DNA from: Sphingobacteriales bacterium 46-32
Lineage (GTDB): Bacteria > Bacteroidota > Bacteroidia > Chitinophagales > Chitinophagaceae
NCBI GenBank assembly: GCA_001898485.1
Contig: MKTY01000020.1
Coordinates: forward strand, 1,385,203-1,449,202
DNA: 64,000 nucleotides
Direction: 5' to 3'
Part shown: one piece after another, positions 1 to 8,723 of the stretch
Layout of the letters: each line of letters opens with the position of its first letter
Position numbering within the stretch: the stretch's first letter is position 1
Notes under the pieces: generated by a model
The model's database searches: none
What the model was told of the DNA's origin: nothing
Seen by the model: only the letters and a program-made list of their open reading frames with translations
Made by a program: the position numbers and the translations under genes

Positions 1-2
1 GG

Positions 3-47
3 CACATGTTTGGCAATAATGAATCGCTCTGGCAATTGATTCAATAA
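3..47 (+). CDS. Possible C-terminal end of an upstream gene (partial)
   Basis: The reading frame entering from the left edge runs HMFGNNESLWQLIQ and stops at 45-47, about 60 bases before the next start codon. It could be the tail of a gene co-directional with the DUF5777 barrel gene. Fourteen codons cannot identify a family, and the frame could also be chance. Confidence 0.25.
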   Translation, partial: HMFGNNESLWQLIQ

Positions 48-108
48 CCCGGATACCGGGGCAACGCAGTTGCGGCATATTCCGATTGGAATAGAAACCA
101 ATTGAAAT

Positions 109-1032
109 ATGCACAAATTCATGCTATCGGCTGCTTTACTTGCAGCCAGTGCTGCCGGAGCGCAGACACCGGGAAAAGACACACTTAAAGCTGCGCCGGA
201 CTATATCTGGATATTTTCCTCGCCCCGCCTTATCAATGCCAATACGGTTGAATTATTACCGAAAGGAATACTGGAATTCAAGGTCACTCACAATTTTGGT
301 GATATTGCCGGTGATAATGGAGGTGCCAAAACCTTCTTTGGGCTCGATAATGCCACAGATGTACGCATAGGTTTCCAGTACGGCTTAAGCCGCCGCATAA
401 ACCTGGTGGCGGCCCGTGCCAAAGGAGCGGGTCTGGTACAGCAGTTATACGAGCTGGGTCTGCGGTATCGCATTTTGCAGCAGGCCAGTGATGACCGTCA
501 TCCCTTATCGGCCACCCTGTTTGCCAATGTAGTGGCATCTGGTATGAAACGCAGTACACAACCTGATCAGGAAAACTCTTTCGGCAATTTTTCGGACAGG
601 CTCAGTCAGACAGTGCAGCTAATGCTGGCGCGGCGCGCCGGTAAAATAAGTCTGCAGGTAAGTCCCACACTGGTACATCGCAACTGGGTAGTGCCGGGCG
701 ATGATAAAACGCTTTTTGCACTGGGGGGTGCCGTACGGCTTCCGGTAAAAGGGCGCTTCAGCCTGCTGGTGGATTACTTCCATACTTTTCGCAGCCAGGA
801 AAGCACAGACTTTTTTAAGACGCAGGGTGTACGATTTTATGATGCACTGGGCGTAGGTATAGAGATACTCACAGCCGGTCACGTTTTTCATCTCAATTTT
901 ACCAATGCTACAGAAATTCTCGAAAACCGGTTTATTGCACGCACCGTTTCTTCCTGGGGTAAGGGACAGTTCAGATGGGGATTCACAATTTCGCGCGACT
1001 TTGATCTTTTATGGAAAAAGAAACGCGGTTAA
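109..1032 (+). CDS. DUF5777 family outer-membrane beta-barrel protein
   Basis: This 307-residue protein has a signal peptide that ends near AAGAQ at residue 19. The rest consists of alternating amphipathic strands, as expected for an outer-membrane barrel. The start of the mature part (SPRLINANTVELLPKG, then LEFKVTHNFGD) and the later GLDNATDVRIGFQYG segment match what I recall of the DUF5777 family. These genes often sit beside YceI-like and c-type cytochrome genes in Bacteroidota, and the next gene here also carries a haem motif. The function of DUF5777 is unknown, and a structural or porin role is inference. The gene ends with a charged KKKRG tail. A hairpin at 1121-1148 separates it from the convergent neighbour. 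Confidence 0.8.
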   Translation: MHKFMLSAALLAASAAGAQTPGKDTLKAAPDYIWIFSSPRLINANTVELLPKGILEFKVTHNFGDIAGDNGGAKTFFGLDNATDVRIGFQYGLSRRINLVAARAKGAGLVQQLYELGLRYRILQQASDDRHPLSATLFANVVASGMKRSTQPDQENSFGNFSDRLSQTVQLMLARRAGKISLQVSPTLVHRNWVVPGDDKTLFALGGAVRLPVKGRFSLLVDYFHTFRSQESTDFFKTQGVRFYDALGVGIEILTAGHVFHLNFTNATEILENRFIARTVSSWGKGQFRWGFTISRDFDLLWKKKRG

Positions 1033-1120
1033 TATAATAAATGTATTTCGGCAGACGCAGCTAACCACCTGCAGTTTGCATCTATCGGGCTCTCGCAGCA
1101 AGAACAGTTGGTTAAAAAGT

Positions 1121-1148
1121 AAGGGTTCCTGTTTTTACAGGAACCCTT
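1121..1148. terminator. Bidirectional terminator hairpin between convergent genes
   Basis: A perfect 12-bp stem (1121-1132 with 1137-1148) closes a TTTT loop. On the minus strand it is followed by ACTTTTTAA, so it best terminates the leftward cytochrome/SprB gene. It may also stop the rightward DUF5777 transcript. Confidence 0.7.
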
Positions 1149-1173
1149 GATGTATAGGACACTGATGGGCGGA

Positions 1174-2013
1174 TTAATCGGAGAATCGGCCACCGGCATT
1201 GATCCATGCTGTGATCTTGTCTTTATCTGCCTGCGACAGCGGACCGGTAGGAGGCATAGAACTGGGGTTGTTGTCCACAGCACGAGCTTTTACACGGTCT
1301 TTATTGATTACAATATTGCAATCAACGGTCCAGTTCATACCGCCATTGGCAATGCTGTTGTTGTGACAGCTAACACAGTTGGTGTTGATCAGGCTGCGCA
1401 CGGCTGTAAAGAGCGGACCGGCTGCTGCACTGGTTATGGTTACTGCAGCTGTACCCGTGCAGCCATTGGCATCACGTGCTGTGACGGTATAATCGCCGGG
1501 AGCCAGGCTGGTAAATGAACCGGATGCCTGGAAGGTTCCGCCATTGATGCTGTAGGTAAATCCCGTACTGCCTGTGGCAGATGCGGTGATGGTACCTGTG
1601 GCCGGTGTATTGCAGGGTACTGCAGCTGTAGCACTGGCAGTGACCACAATATTCACACCTGTGCAGGATGGTGTGGGGTTAGTAAGTGTAAACTGACGTG
1701 AACCGGTACAGCCATCGCTGGTTTTTGCCGTGATGGTATGGGTGCCGGCGGCCAGGTTATTGAAGACGGTTCCGGTCTGGAATGTACCGCCATTGATACT
1801 GTAGGTAAAACCCGACCCGCCCGTAGCAGTAACGGTGATGCTGCCATTGGTACCGCCTACAGTAGTTGGGTTGGCAGCGGTGCCGTTTACGACAACAGTA
1901 ACTCCTGCGCAGGGATTATTGGGTGGCGTGTTACCTCCCCCGCCCTTGCTGCAGGCATTAAGAATAAAAAATGAAATAAGAACGACAGATACGACGCTGG
2001 TTAGTTGCTTCAT
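1174..2013 (-). CDS. Lipoprotein with two SprB-type repeats and a C-terminal cytochrome c haem site
   Basis: The protein has 279 residues. A lipoprotein signal ends at Cys21 (LNAC) and is followed by a Gly-rich spacer. Two homologous modules of about 80 residues (roughly 35-113 and 117-196) share FTYSINGG and a DGCTG/NGCTG ending. This is the pattern of SprB repeats found in Bacteroidota surface adhesins. The last 80 residues hold one CVSCH haem-binding motif (213-217), with SSMPP at 252-256 as a possible axial Met ligand, and end in WINAGGRFSD, as in many planctomycete-type or class I cytochrome c modules. I infer a cell-surface or periplasmic haem protein carried on an adhesive stalk. Its electron-transfer partners are unknown. 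It has no sorting domain, so surface display would depend on the lipoprotein anchor. Confidence 0.8.
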   Translation of the reverse strand: MKQLTSVVSVVLISFFILNACSKGGGGNTPPNNPCAGVTVVVNGTAANPTTVGGTNGSITVTATGGSGFTYSINGGTFQTGTVFNNLAAGTHTITAKTSDGCTGSRQFTLTNPTPSCTGVNIVVTASATAAVPCNTPATGTITASATGSTGFTYSINGGTFQASGSFTSLAPGDYTVTARDANGCTGTAAVTITSAAAGPLFTAVRSLINTNCVSCHNNSIANGGMNWTVDCNIVINKDRVKARAVDNNPSSMPPTGPLSQADKDKITAWINAGGRFSD

Positions 2014-2067
2014 GCTGGTAGTTTTCCATCTTATCGGTTACCAGTCGAAGCGCGTTGCCCCTGTGCA

Positions 2068-3426
2068 TTAGTTTTTTGCAAAAGGTTTCACGATAGCAGT
2101 AAGCATTACACCGGCGCTGTACAGACGCACTTTGCCATAGCCAACACCAGAAAGCGGCAGCTTAAGATAGGGCTCTGCCAGCAACGAAGACCGCGATGAA
2201 AGGCGGAAATTATAACCGCCCGAAAGTTGCAGGGTGCTGAACAAATGCTGGTTTTTATTATAAATGCTGCGTGAATAATAACGTGGTTGACCACTGGCGT
2301 CTTTATACGAATAGCCATATTCTTCCGATTTCATGATCAGTGACGAAAGGCCGGCAGAAGCAAACCAGTGACTTTTTGCCGTATTGCCGCCATTATATAT
2401 TACCGATAACGGTATTTCATAGATCATACAGTTGGCATCGATCTTTTGCAGATTGGGATAGTAGTTCCAGAAATTATAGGGGGGATGATAATCAGACGGG
2501 TTGGCAACATAGATTTTGCGGCTGGCAAAAAAACCGGTACGCAGTGTGAGACGCCGGCTGATATCGTAACTGAGCCCCACTCCCCATACAGTTTTTGCAT
2601 TGTTTAGCTTATTGAGACGAACACCGTTTACATCAACACCCAGTGAGGCGGTAATACCCAGCCGTTTACTGAAGGACTTAGCGGCTTTGCCGGTCTTGCC
2701 GGCTGGTTTTGCGGCTTCAGCAATGGCCGCGCTATCCGCAGCAGTTTGTTCATCTTTATTATCTGTAGTGCTGCTGTCGGCAATCGCCGGCACCTCTGCT
2801 GTGGTCTCTGTTTGCGGCACGGATGTTTTAACCGGGTTCGTATCGTTGCCAATGATAAGAGTGGTTTTGGTTTCGTTGCTGTTATCTTCTGCCGGGCGGT
2901 TAGCGGTTTTTTGCTGTATAGCAACATCCCGTTTGCGGATATTTTCTGGCTCAGCGGGCGCTGATACGTTCAGCTCCTGCGGAGTTCTTTTACTTTTTCG
3001 GGGGACCATGCTGGTATGGGCAGGGGCATATCTGGTGGCTGGCTTCGTTGCAGGACCCACATTGCTGACGGGTGTAGTTTCATCAGGCACTAAACCGGCA
3101 TCAGCAGCAGAGAGAGGAGTTTTTTTACCGGCGGCCTCTTTCTTTTCTTTGCCGGCATCGGGCAATGGTGCAACGGCGGGAGCCTGTGCAGTCTGTTTGG
3201 TGCTGATAAGATTAGGTTTGGCCGGGCGTTGCAGTAATATCAGGAATACAAGTGCTCCCGTGGTGAGCAGGGTAAAGAAAAGAATAAACAGCCGGCGGCG
3301 TTTCTTCTCTGCAGGAAGATGTTTCTCCAGCAACGCTTCCATCTGGTCCCAGGATTTTTCCTGAAACTCAGGCTGGCTGTTGCCGGCAGCTGATTGTATT
3401 TTTTTATCCCACTCTTCAGACCACAT
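2068..3426 (-). CDS. Membrane-anchored protein with C-terminal beta-barrel domain, ECF sigma partner
   Basis: The protein has 452 residues in three parts. The N-terminal 45 residues are cytoplasmic and charged (MWSEEWDKKIQ...). One membrane helix spans about 46-65, preceded by KKRRR. A low-complexity Ala/Pro/Lys/Thr linker runs to about residue 255. The C-terminal 200 residues look like an outer-membrane beta-barrel, with aromatic strand ends and the start GITASLGVDVNG. The start codon lies inside the 3' end of the sigma-factor gene (11-base overlap), which suggests translational coupling. By position it may be the anti-sigma partner or the sensor. No zinc-finger anti-sigma motif is visible. 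Sigma-linked genes of this architecture recur in Bacteroidota, but their mechanism is not established as far as I know. Confidence 0.75.
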   Translation of the reverse strand: MWSEEWDKKIQSAAGNSQPEFQEKSWDQMEALLEKHLPAEKKRRRLFILFFTLLTTGALVFLILLQRPAKPNLISTKQTAQAPAVAPLPDAGKEKKEAAGKKTPLSAADAGLVPDETTPVSNVGPATKPATRYAPAHTSMVPRKSKRTPQELNVSAPAEPENIRKRDVAIQQKTANRPAEDNSNETKTTLIIGNDTNPVKTSVPQTETTAEVPAIADSSTTDNKDEQTAADSAAIAEAAKPAGKTGKAAKSFSKRLGITASLGVDVNGVRLNKLNNAKTVWGVGLSYDISRRLTLRTGFFASRKIYVANPSDYHPPYNFWNYYPNLQKIDANCMIYEIPLSVIYNGGNTAKSHWFASAGLSSLIMKSEEYGYSYKDASGQPRYYSRSIYNKNQHLFSTLQLSGGYNFRLSSRSSLLAEPYLKLPLSGVGYGKVRLYSAGVMLTAIVKPFAKN

Positions 3427-3997
3427 TTTTCCTGGTTATTTCATTTTGATGAAACAATATTTTCTGAAGCTGCTTTCTTGCCTTGGCCAGGTTTGACTTG
3501 GAAGTACCGGTACTGATGCCCAGTTCTTTGGCAATCTCTTCATGGCTGAACCCCTCGATTACAAACAGGTTAAAAACAGTTCGGTAACCAGGGGTCAGAA
3601 ACCGGATAGCAGCCAGGATTTCTTCATAGGAAATCTTATCCAGTGCATCTTCGGCCGTATCTGGTGTATGCAGATAGGCTTCATGCAACTCAGTTGTTAT
3701 CTCATGTTTGTGATGTTTGCGGAAATGATCGATGGCGGTATAGATCATGATCTTTCTGAGCCACCCCTTAAATGAACTTACAGAGTCTGCGTAAGCCGGC
3801 CTGAACCGGTAGATTTCAACAAAAACCTTCAGAAAACCATCATTCATGATCTCCAGCACATCTTCTTCCCGGCCGGCATATCGCTGGCAAATGGACATAG
3901 CATACCCATAGAAAGAGCTGTAAATTTTTTTCTGGCTCTCTCTGTTGTTCAGGGTGCAGCCCCTGATATGGATTTCCAGTTCATCAGCCGGCAGCAA
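3416..3997 (-). CDS. ECF-type RNA polymerase sigma-70 factor
   Basis: The 193-residue protein has sigma region 2 at about 25-95, with the sequence ending VSSFKGWLRKIMIYTAIDHFRK. Region 4 lies at about 125-180 (YRTVFNLFVIEGFSHEEIA followed by ELGISTGTSKSNLAKARKQL), which is the helix-turn-helix that reads the -35-like element. The length is typical for ECF factors. The only suitable initiator is TTG (MLPADELEI...), since no ATG occurs before the conserved core. The gene overlaps the downstream membrane-barrel gene by 11 bases, so the two are probably one operon and a regulator/partner pair. The target genes are unknown. Confidence 0.92.
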   Translation of the reverse strand: MLPADELEIHIRGCTLNNRESQKKIYSSFYGYAMSICQRYAGREEDVLEIMNDGFLKVFVEIYRFRPAYADSVSSFKGWLRKIMIYTAIDHFRKHHKHEITTELHEAYLHTPDTAEDALDKISYEEILAAIRFLTPGYRTVFNLFVIEGFSHEEIAKELGISTGTSKSNLAKARKQLQKILFHQNEITRKNVV

Positions 3998-4053
3998 AAT
4001 AGGTTGGTTTAGATGCCAATCGGTAAAAATCTGCGGTGGGTTGCCTCTATAAG

Positions 4054-4839
4054 TTACAAATTTCCGGAACGATCCGGGTCAGGAAAGATCCATTCCACTT
4101 CATCGGTGGCAAAACTTTCTTCCAGTCCATGCTCTGCCTGCAGCCGGCCATCCCGGCTTACTCCTTTGATAAGGCCATCAAAGTTCCGGCTGCCGTGGCG
4201 TAGCCGTACCAGCTCGCCCCGCTTATACAGATTTTGCTGATACAGCTCGTAAATATTATCAAAACCGGCGGTGAGCAGTTGTTGCCAGTTGGCATCCATA
4301 ATTGCGCAAAGCTGCCGGGCTAGGTCAGGTGCGTCATGCTGGCGGCCTGTGATCTGCCGGAGTGATACCGGCCTGCCGCCAACGCCGGCAAATGAAACCT
4401 GATTGATATTAATGCCAATTCCGGCAACGGCCCATTTCCAACTGCCAGCGCCTATAATGGATTCAATCAGAATACCTCCTGCCTTTCTGTCCTGCCAGTA
4501 TAAATCGTTCGGCCATTTTATTCGGGTATCCTCACCCGCCAGTTTCTGAAATAGTTGTAATGCGGAAACAGCCACACAGGCACTCAACTGAAACTGTTGG
4601 GTGGGCAGCAAAGGCGATGGATTAATTACCATGCTGAGAATTAGGTTGTTACCTTTTTCTGCTAACCATGTTTTGCCTCTCCTGCCTTTGCCGGCTACCT
4701 GTTCATGAGCAAAAACGGCTGTTCCGTGCTGTGCCAAACCTTCATGTATGGCACTAAGGGCATAATTGTTGGTACTATCTATAGACTCAAGCTCAACAAA
4801 TGAGGAGCCAATCGGGTTATATAAAGAAGGTTCTGGCAA
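4054..4839 (-). CDS. birA: Biotin--[acetyl-CoA-carboxylase] ligase
   Basis: This 261-residue protein attaches biotin to the carboxyl-carrier lysine of biotin-dependent carboxylases. The biotin/lipoate ligase fold is evident: STNNYA at 22-27, the nucleotide/biotin loop GKGRRGKTW at 50-58, KWPND at 108-112 with K119 in RKAGGIL, and a GIGINI strand. A small C-terminal SH3-like domain (about 210-255) follows. The N-terminal DNA-binding domain of E. coli BirA is absent, so this is a monofunctional ligase and not a repressor. The start appears to be TTG at 4839, because an in-frame stop lies directly upstream. It is divergent from rsfS. Confidence 0.93.
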   Translation of the reverse strand: MPEPSLYNPIGSSFVELESIDSTNNYALSAIHEGLAQHGTAVFAHEQVAGKGRRGKTWLAEKGNNLILSMVINPSPLLPTQQFQLSACVAVSALQLFQKLAGEDTRIKWPNDLYWQDRKAGGILIESIIGAGSWKWAVAGIGININQVSFAGVGGRPVSLRQITGRQHDAPDLARQLCAIMDANWQQLLTAGFDNIYELYQQNLYKRGELVRLRHGSRNFDGLIKGVSRDGRLQAEHGLEESFATDEVEWIFPDPDRSGNL

Positions 4840-4847
4840 TTAATTGC

Positions 4848-4855
4848 TATTTTTG
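4848..4855 (+). promoter_or_regulatory. Bacteroidota -7 element upstream of rsfS
   Basis: TATTTTTG matches the TAnnTTTG -7 consensus of the Bacteroidota primary sigma factor. It lies about 95 bases before the rsfS start and within the birA/rsfS divergent region. No clear -33 TTTG is seen at the usual spacing, so this is a tentative call. Confidence 0.35.
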
Positions 4856-4949
4856 AGCAAATTAAACTAGTTTCCGGTTACCGATGGCCGATCGTTGTAA
4901 ATCAGCCAGTAAGACATCGGTAATTGCTTATTAAAAAACTATTTCATTA

Positions 4950-5354
4950 TTGGAACAACTTGCATCACTGTCTACTCGTACCAGGAAAAGTGCAGCCCGG
5001 TTAACGCTACGTTCAAAAATCATCAACACCATTATCACTGCTATCAGGGAGAAAAAGGGTGAAAAGATCGTATCGCTCGATCTCCGTAAGATAAATGAAG
5101 CCGTTGCAGACTTCTTTATTATCTGTGAAGCCGGCAATCAGCCGCAGATCAGAGCTATAGCAGAACATGTGGAAGAACAGGTTAAAAAGCTATGCGATGA
5201 AAAGCCTTATCATCATGAGGGAAAGAAAAACCTTCAATGGGTGCTGATTGATTACGTAAATGTGGTTGTGCATGTAATGCTGCCAGAGAACCGGAAATTT
5301 TACGGCCTCGAAGAAATGTGGAGCGATGCCGGGGTACAGGAACATAAGGATTAA
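4950..5354 (+). CDS. rsfS: Ribosomal silencing factor RsfS
   Basis: This 134-residue protein belongs to the RsfS/Iojap family. These proteins bind ribosomal protein L14 (uL14) and block 50S-30S joining when nutrients are scarce. Recognisable blocks are IVSLDLRKINEAVADFFII, the basic/aromatic HHEGKKNLQWVLIDY segment and the C-terminal RKFYGLEEMWSDA. The start is TTG at 4950: an in-frame stop lies 16 bases upstream and no ATG occurs before the conserved region. It precedes ftsH by 70 bases and the two are probably co-transcribed, an arrangement I recall from related genomes. The TTG start may keep expression low. Confidence 0.93.
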   Translation: MEQLASLSTRTRKSAARLTLRSKIINTIITAIREKKGEKIVSLDLRKINEAVADFFIICEAGNQPQIRAIAEHVEEQVKKLCDEKPYHHEGKKNLQWVLIDYVNVVVHVMLPENRKFYGLEEMWSDAGVQEHKD

Positions 5355-5424
5355 CAATTCTGCGGATACCGACAGGTATCCTTTTCCATAATTTTATAAA
5401 AAGCTAGGAATATCACGAATTCAT

Positions 5425-7515
5425 ATGGCACAAGAACCATCCTATAATAAGAACGAAAAAAACAGCTCACCCCGTTTTGGAGGTCGCCCCAATGGTAACG
5501 GCGATGAACCGGGTCAGCCACGCAAAGGTCCCCGCTTTAGTATCTACTGGGTGTATGCCATCATTTTTGCCGTACTCATTGGTATGTCACTATTTCCGCC
5601 CTTTTCATCCAATTCAGCGGATATAGGACAGGACACTTTTGAAAAGATGCTGAAAGATGGTGATGTGGATAGGTACGAGATTGTTCCTAACCGAAACACT
5701 GTGCGGGTATACCTCAAAAAAGAAGCGCTTCCGAAATACAACAGCCTGCTTACAAAAAATATAAACGGTAAGATAAATGAAGCAGGGCCGCATGTATCCT
5801 TTAAAATAGTATCGGGAGATTCTTTTAAGGATGATATGCGCAAATTCTATTCAGAGAATCCCGGTATTGAGAAAGCGGAGCGTGTAAAGCCTGATAGCGA
5901 TATTTTCAGCAAGTCGCTTTCCTTCCTGATACCTGTATTACTTTTTGTAGGCCTGTGGATACTGCTCATGCGTAAAATGGGTGGTGGAGCAGGCGGAGGA
6001 GCCGGTCCCGGTGGCATCTTCAATATCGGCAAATCAAAAGCTACTCTTTTTGATAAAGGCACGAAGGTGAATATCACTTTTGCCGATGTAGCTGGTCTTG
6101 ATGAAGCCAAAGTAGAAGTAATGGAAATTGTGGACTTCCTGAAAAGTCCCAAAAAATATACATCTCTGGGTGGTAAGATACCTAAAGGTGCATTGCTGGT
6201 TGGTCCTCCCGGTACCGGTAAGACCCTGCTGGCAAAAGCGATGGCGGGAGAAGCGCAGGTACCTTTCTTTAGCCTCAGTGGTTCAGACTTTGTAGAGATG
6301 TTTGTGGGTGTGGGTGCCAGCCGTGTTCGTGACCTGTTTAAACAGGCACGCGAAAAAGCCCCCTGTATCATCTTCATCGATGAGATCGATGCCATCGGCC
6401 GTGCGCGTGGTAAGAATGTGATGATGAGTAATGACGAACGTGAAAGCACGCTTAATCAACTGCTGGTAGAAATGGATGGTTTCGGTACAGATACCGGTAT
6501 TATCATACTGGCAGCTACCAACCGACCCGATGTTCTGGATTCGGCTCTGTTGCGTCCGGGTCGTTTTGACCGCCAGATCACTATTGATAAACCAGATGTA
6601 AAAGGCCGCGAAGCTATTTTCAAAGTACACCTTAAGCCCATCAAGGTTTCAGAAAGCCTGGATGTACATAAACTGGCCGAGCAGACACCTGGTTTTGCCG
6701 GTGCCGATATTGCCAACGTATGTAATGAAGCCGCACTGATTGCAGCCCGTAAAGGAAAAGATGCAGTAGATATGCAGGACTTTCAGGATGCGGTGGACCG
6801 TGTGATCGGTGGTCTGGAGAAAAAGAATAAGATCATCTCTCCCGATGAGAAGCGCATCATCGCCTATCATGAGGCCGGCCATGCCATTTGCGGCTGGTAT
6901 CTTGAGCACGCTTATCCCCTGCTGAAAGTAACAATTGTACCACGTGGTACAGCAGCACTGGGCTATGCTCAATACACACCCAAAGAGCAATACCTGTACA
7001 ATACCGATCAGCTGGTTGACCAGATCTGTATGACGCTGGGCGGGCGTGCCAGTGAAGAAATTTTCTTCGGAAAAATATCTACAGGTGCTCAGAATGACCT
7101 GCAGCAGATTACACGCATGGCGTATGCTATGGTGACCGTATATGGTATGAATGATAAAGTAGGCAATGTAAGTTATTATGACCCGCAGGCCGATAATACC
7201 TTTACAAAACCCTATTCGGAAGAAACATCCAAACTGATCGATCAGGAAGTACGCTTACTCATCGACAATGCATATATCCGTACAAGAGCCCTGCTTACCG
7301 AGAAAAAAGAGCAGGTGGCTAAACTGGCAGAAGCATTGCTGGATAAAGAGGTACTGTTTCAGAGCGATGTGGAAACGTTGATCGGTAAACGGCCTTTTGA
7401 AGAGAAAAAGCCGCTTGTAGAAAATACAGAAGGGACCGAAGGTAAAACCGGTGAGATATCTGCCGGCGTACCACCTTACGACAGCGATATGACCAATAAC
7501 TCGCTGCCTAAATAA
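5425..7515 (+). CDS. ftsH: ATP-dependent zinc metalloprotease FtsH
   Basis: This 696-residue inner-membrane AAA+ protease degrades misfolded and short-lived membrane and cytosolic proteins. There are two membrane helices at about 39-60 and 165-183 with a periplasmic domain between them. Walker A GPPGTGKT is at 260-267, Walker B IIFIDE at 315-320, and the second region of homology with its arginines ([18 protein letters not shown]) at 366-383. The zinc site HEAGH is at 482-486. A downstream Asp in QNDLQQ supplies the third ligand. All catalytic residues are present and the length is normal. It lies behind rsfS, and a long hairpin separates it from the LUD gene. Confidence 0.97.
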   Translation: MAQEPSYNKNEKNSSPRFGGRPNGNGDEPGQPRKGPRFSIYWVYAIIFAVLIGMSLFPPFSSNSADIGQDTFEKMLKDGDVDRYEIVPNRNTVRVYLKKEALPKYNSLLTKNINGKINEAGPHVSFKIVSGDSFKDDMRKFYSENPGIEKAERVKPDSDIFSKSLSFLIPVLLFVGLWILLMRKMGGGAGGGAGPGGIFNIGKSKATLFDKGTKVNITFADVAGLDEAKVEVMEIVDFLKSPKKYTSLGGKIPKGALLVGPPGTGKTLLAKAMAGEAQVPFFSLSGSDFVEMFVGVGASRVRDLFKQAREKAPCIIFIDEIDAIGRARGKNVMMSNDERESTLNQLLVEMDGFGTDTGIIILAATNRPDVLDSALLRPGRFDRQITIDKPDVKGREAIFKVHLKPIKVSESLDVHKLAEQTPGFAGADIANVCNEAALIAARKGKDAVDMQDFQDAVDRVIGGLEKKNKIISPDEKRIIAYHEAGHAICGWYLEHAYPLLKVTIVPRGTAALGYAQYTPKEQYLYNTDQLVDQICMTLGGRASEEIFFGKISTGAQNDLQQITRMAYAMVTVYGMNDKVGNVSYYDPQADNTFTKPYSEETSKLIDQEVRLLIDNAYIRTRALLTEKKEQVAKLAEALLDKEVLFQSDVETLIGKRPFEEKKPLVENTEGTEGKTGEISAGVPPYDSDMTNNSLPK

Positions 7516-7524
7516 ATCTATACC

Positions 7525-7579
7525 TGCGGGCCCGGTTGATTCAGGATGGCGAAGTCTTCCTGACCTGACCAGGCCCGCA
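7525..7579 (+). other. Intercistronic RNA hairpin between ftsH and the LUD gene
   Basis: An 8-bp GC-rich outer stem (TGCGGGCC at 7525-7532 with 7572-7579) encloses an inner stem of at least five pairs (CAGGA 542-546 with TCCTG 558-562 of the 7-kb row). No T-run follows, so it is not a standard intrinsic terminator. It could protect the ftsH mRNA end or attenuate transcription into the next gene. Confidence 0.4.
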
Positions 7580-7600
7580 TCATTTTATAAACACTTTACG

Positions 7601-8233
7601 ATGTTCTCGCCAGCAAAAGAGAATATATTAAAAAAAATAAGGGAAGCACTGAGTCAGCCCACACCGCAGCCTTTCCCGGCAAGTGAGGGGAGCGACTCCG
7701 TATATCAACCAATATCTCAGGAGCTGGAAGTGGAATTTGCCGAGCAGTTTGGCAAGTTGCAGGGACGTTTTGTGTATTGCATCAATCAGCAGGAACTCGC
7801 TTTTCAGCTGGGCAGCCTGGTGAGAAAGATGAACTGGCAAAAAGTGTATTGCGTGGAAGATGAACTGCTCCAACGTACAGGTGCTAATCTGGGTGAATGG
7901 CATGTGACCACAGGCCTGGCTGATTGTGATGTGGCAATAACCGGTTGCGAATGTCTGGTTGCCCGTACAGGTTCGATAGTAATGAGTGCTGCACAACTGA
8001 GCGGTCGCAGTACAAGTGTGTATGCGCCTGTTCATATCTGTATCGCCAGCATGAAACAATTGTTGCCCGATGTAAAAGATGCATTGCAGCTGATGAAGGA
8101 TAAATATGGCACACAATTACCATCGCTTATCACCTTTGCCACAGGCCCCAGCCGTACAGCAGATATTGAAAAGACCCTGGTGGTGGGTGTGCATGGTCCG
8201 CGGGAAGTATATGTTTTCCTCGTAGAGTCGTGA
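7601..8233 (+). CDS. LUD domain protein (LutC/YkgG family)
   Basis: The 210-residue protein matches the LUD fold of LutC, a subunit of the LutABC L-lactate oxidation complex. Typical features are the opening KENILKKIREAL, the central CDVAITGCECLVARTGSIV strand-loop and the C-terminal FATGPSRTADIEKTLVVGVHGP. No lutA or lutB gene lies next to it. Stand-alone LutC-like genes occur in Bacteroidota between housekeeping genes, and their role is unclear. It may be expressed with ftsH through the hairpin at 7525-7579, or from its own promoter. Confidence 0.85.
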   Translation: MFSPAKENILKKIREALSQPTPQPFPASEGSDSVYQPISQELEVEFAEQFGKLQGRFVYCINQQELAFQLGSLVRKMNWQKVYCVEDELLQRTGANLGEWHVTTGLADCDVAITGCECLVARTGSIVMSAAQLSGRSTSVYAPVHICIASMKQLLPDVKDALQLMKDKYGTQLPSLITFATGPSRTADIEKTLVVGVHGPREVYVFLVES

Positions 8234-8267
8234 GTGGTAGTATTGCTGATCCTATTATTAATAATTT

Positions 8268-8696
8268 ATGAACGCTCCCGGTATTTACTCCCTTTTTGTC
8301 TACGGCTCTCTCCGAAGCGGTTTTCAGAGCCAGGCTTATGAATACATGAGCCGGTACTTTAATCTTGTGGGCAATGGTCGTGTAAAAGGCCGTTTATATG
8401 ATCTGGGAGATTATCCGGCGGCCTTACCTGCTACCGGCGATCAGTTTATTTATGGCGAGCTGTACCAGGTAAAAAATGAGGATGAGTTTTCCTATGTTAT
8501 TGGTCAGCTTGATGATTATGAGGGAGTGCTGGTAGAAGCAGATGAATCGCCTCTTTACCGTCGGGAGGTAGCCGAAATAGAAACAGCACAGGGCCCGGTT
8601 ACCGCCTGGGTATACTGGTATAATGGCGATGTAAGTGGCAGGCCGTTTATTCCTTCAGGCGACCTGCTGCAGTATCTGAGTCAGCGCAATGGATGA
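8268..8696 (+). CDS. Gamma-glutamylcyclotransferase-like (AIG2/GGCT fold) protein
   Basis: The 142-residue protein carries the GGCT-fold signature FVYGSLRSGF at about 10-19. This motif forms the substrate pocket in gamma-glutamylcyclotransferases and related amine cyclotransferases. The later segments YGELYQV, LDDYEGV and an AWVYWY strand also fit. A Glu in the DDYEG region is a candidate for the catalytic acid. The true substrate cannot be told from the sequence. It lies 34 bases after the LUD gene and 27 before lpxH in the same direction, so it is probably part of the same transcription unit. Confidence 0.85.
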   Translation: MNAPGIYSLFVYGSLRSGFQSQAYEYMSRYFNLVGNGRVKGRLYDLGDYPAALPATGDQFIYGELYQVKNEDEFSYVIGQLDDYEGVLVEADESPLYRREVAEIETAQGPVTAWVYWYNGDVSGRPFIPSGDLLQYLSQRNG

Positions 8697-8723
8697 TATT
8701 TTGCAGAAGACTACTTACTAGAA

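Noticed and set aside
1147-1518. 123-codon rightward frame rich in Cys and Gly
   Set aside because: It is the shadow of the leftward SprB/cytochrome gene, and its cysteines come from antisense of repeat codons.
2600-3364. 254-codon rightward open frame
   Set aside because: It is the antisense of the low-complexity Ala/Pro/Lys linker of the sigma-linked barrel gene and has no domain or start signal of its own.
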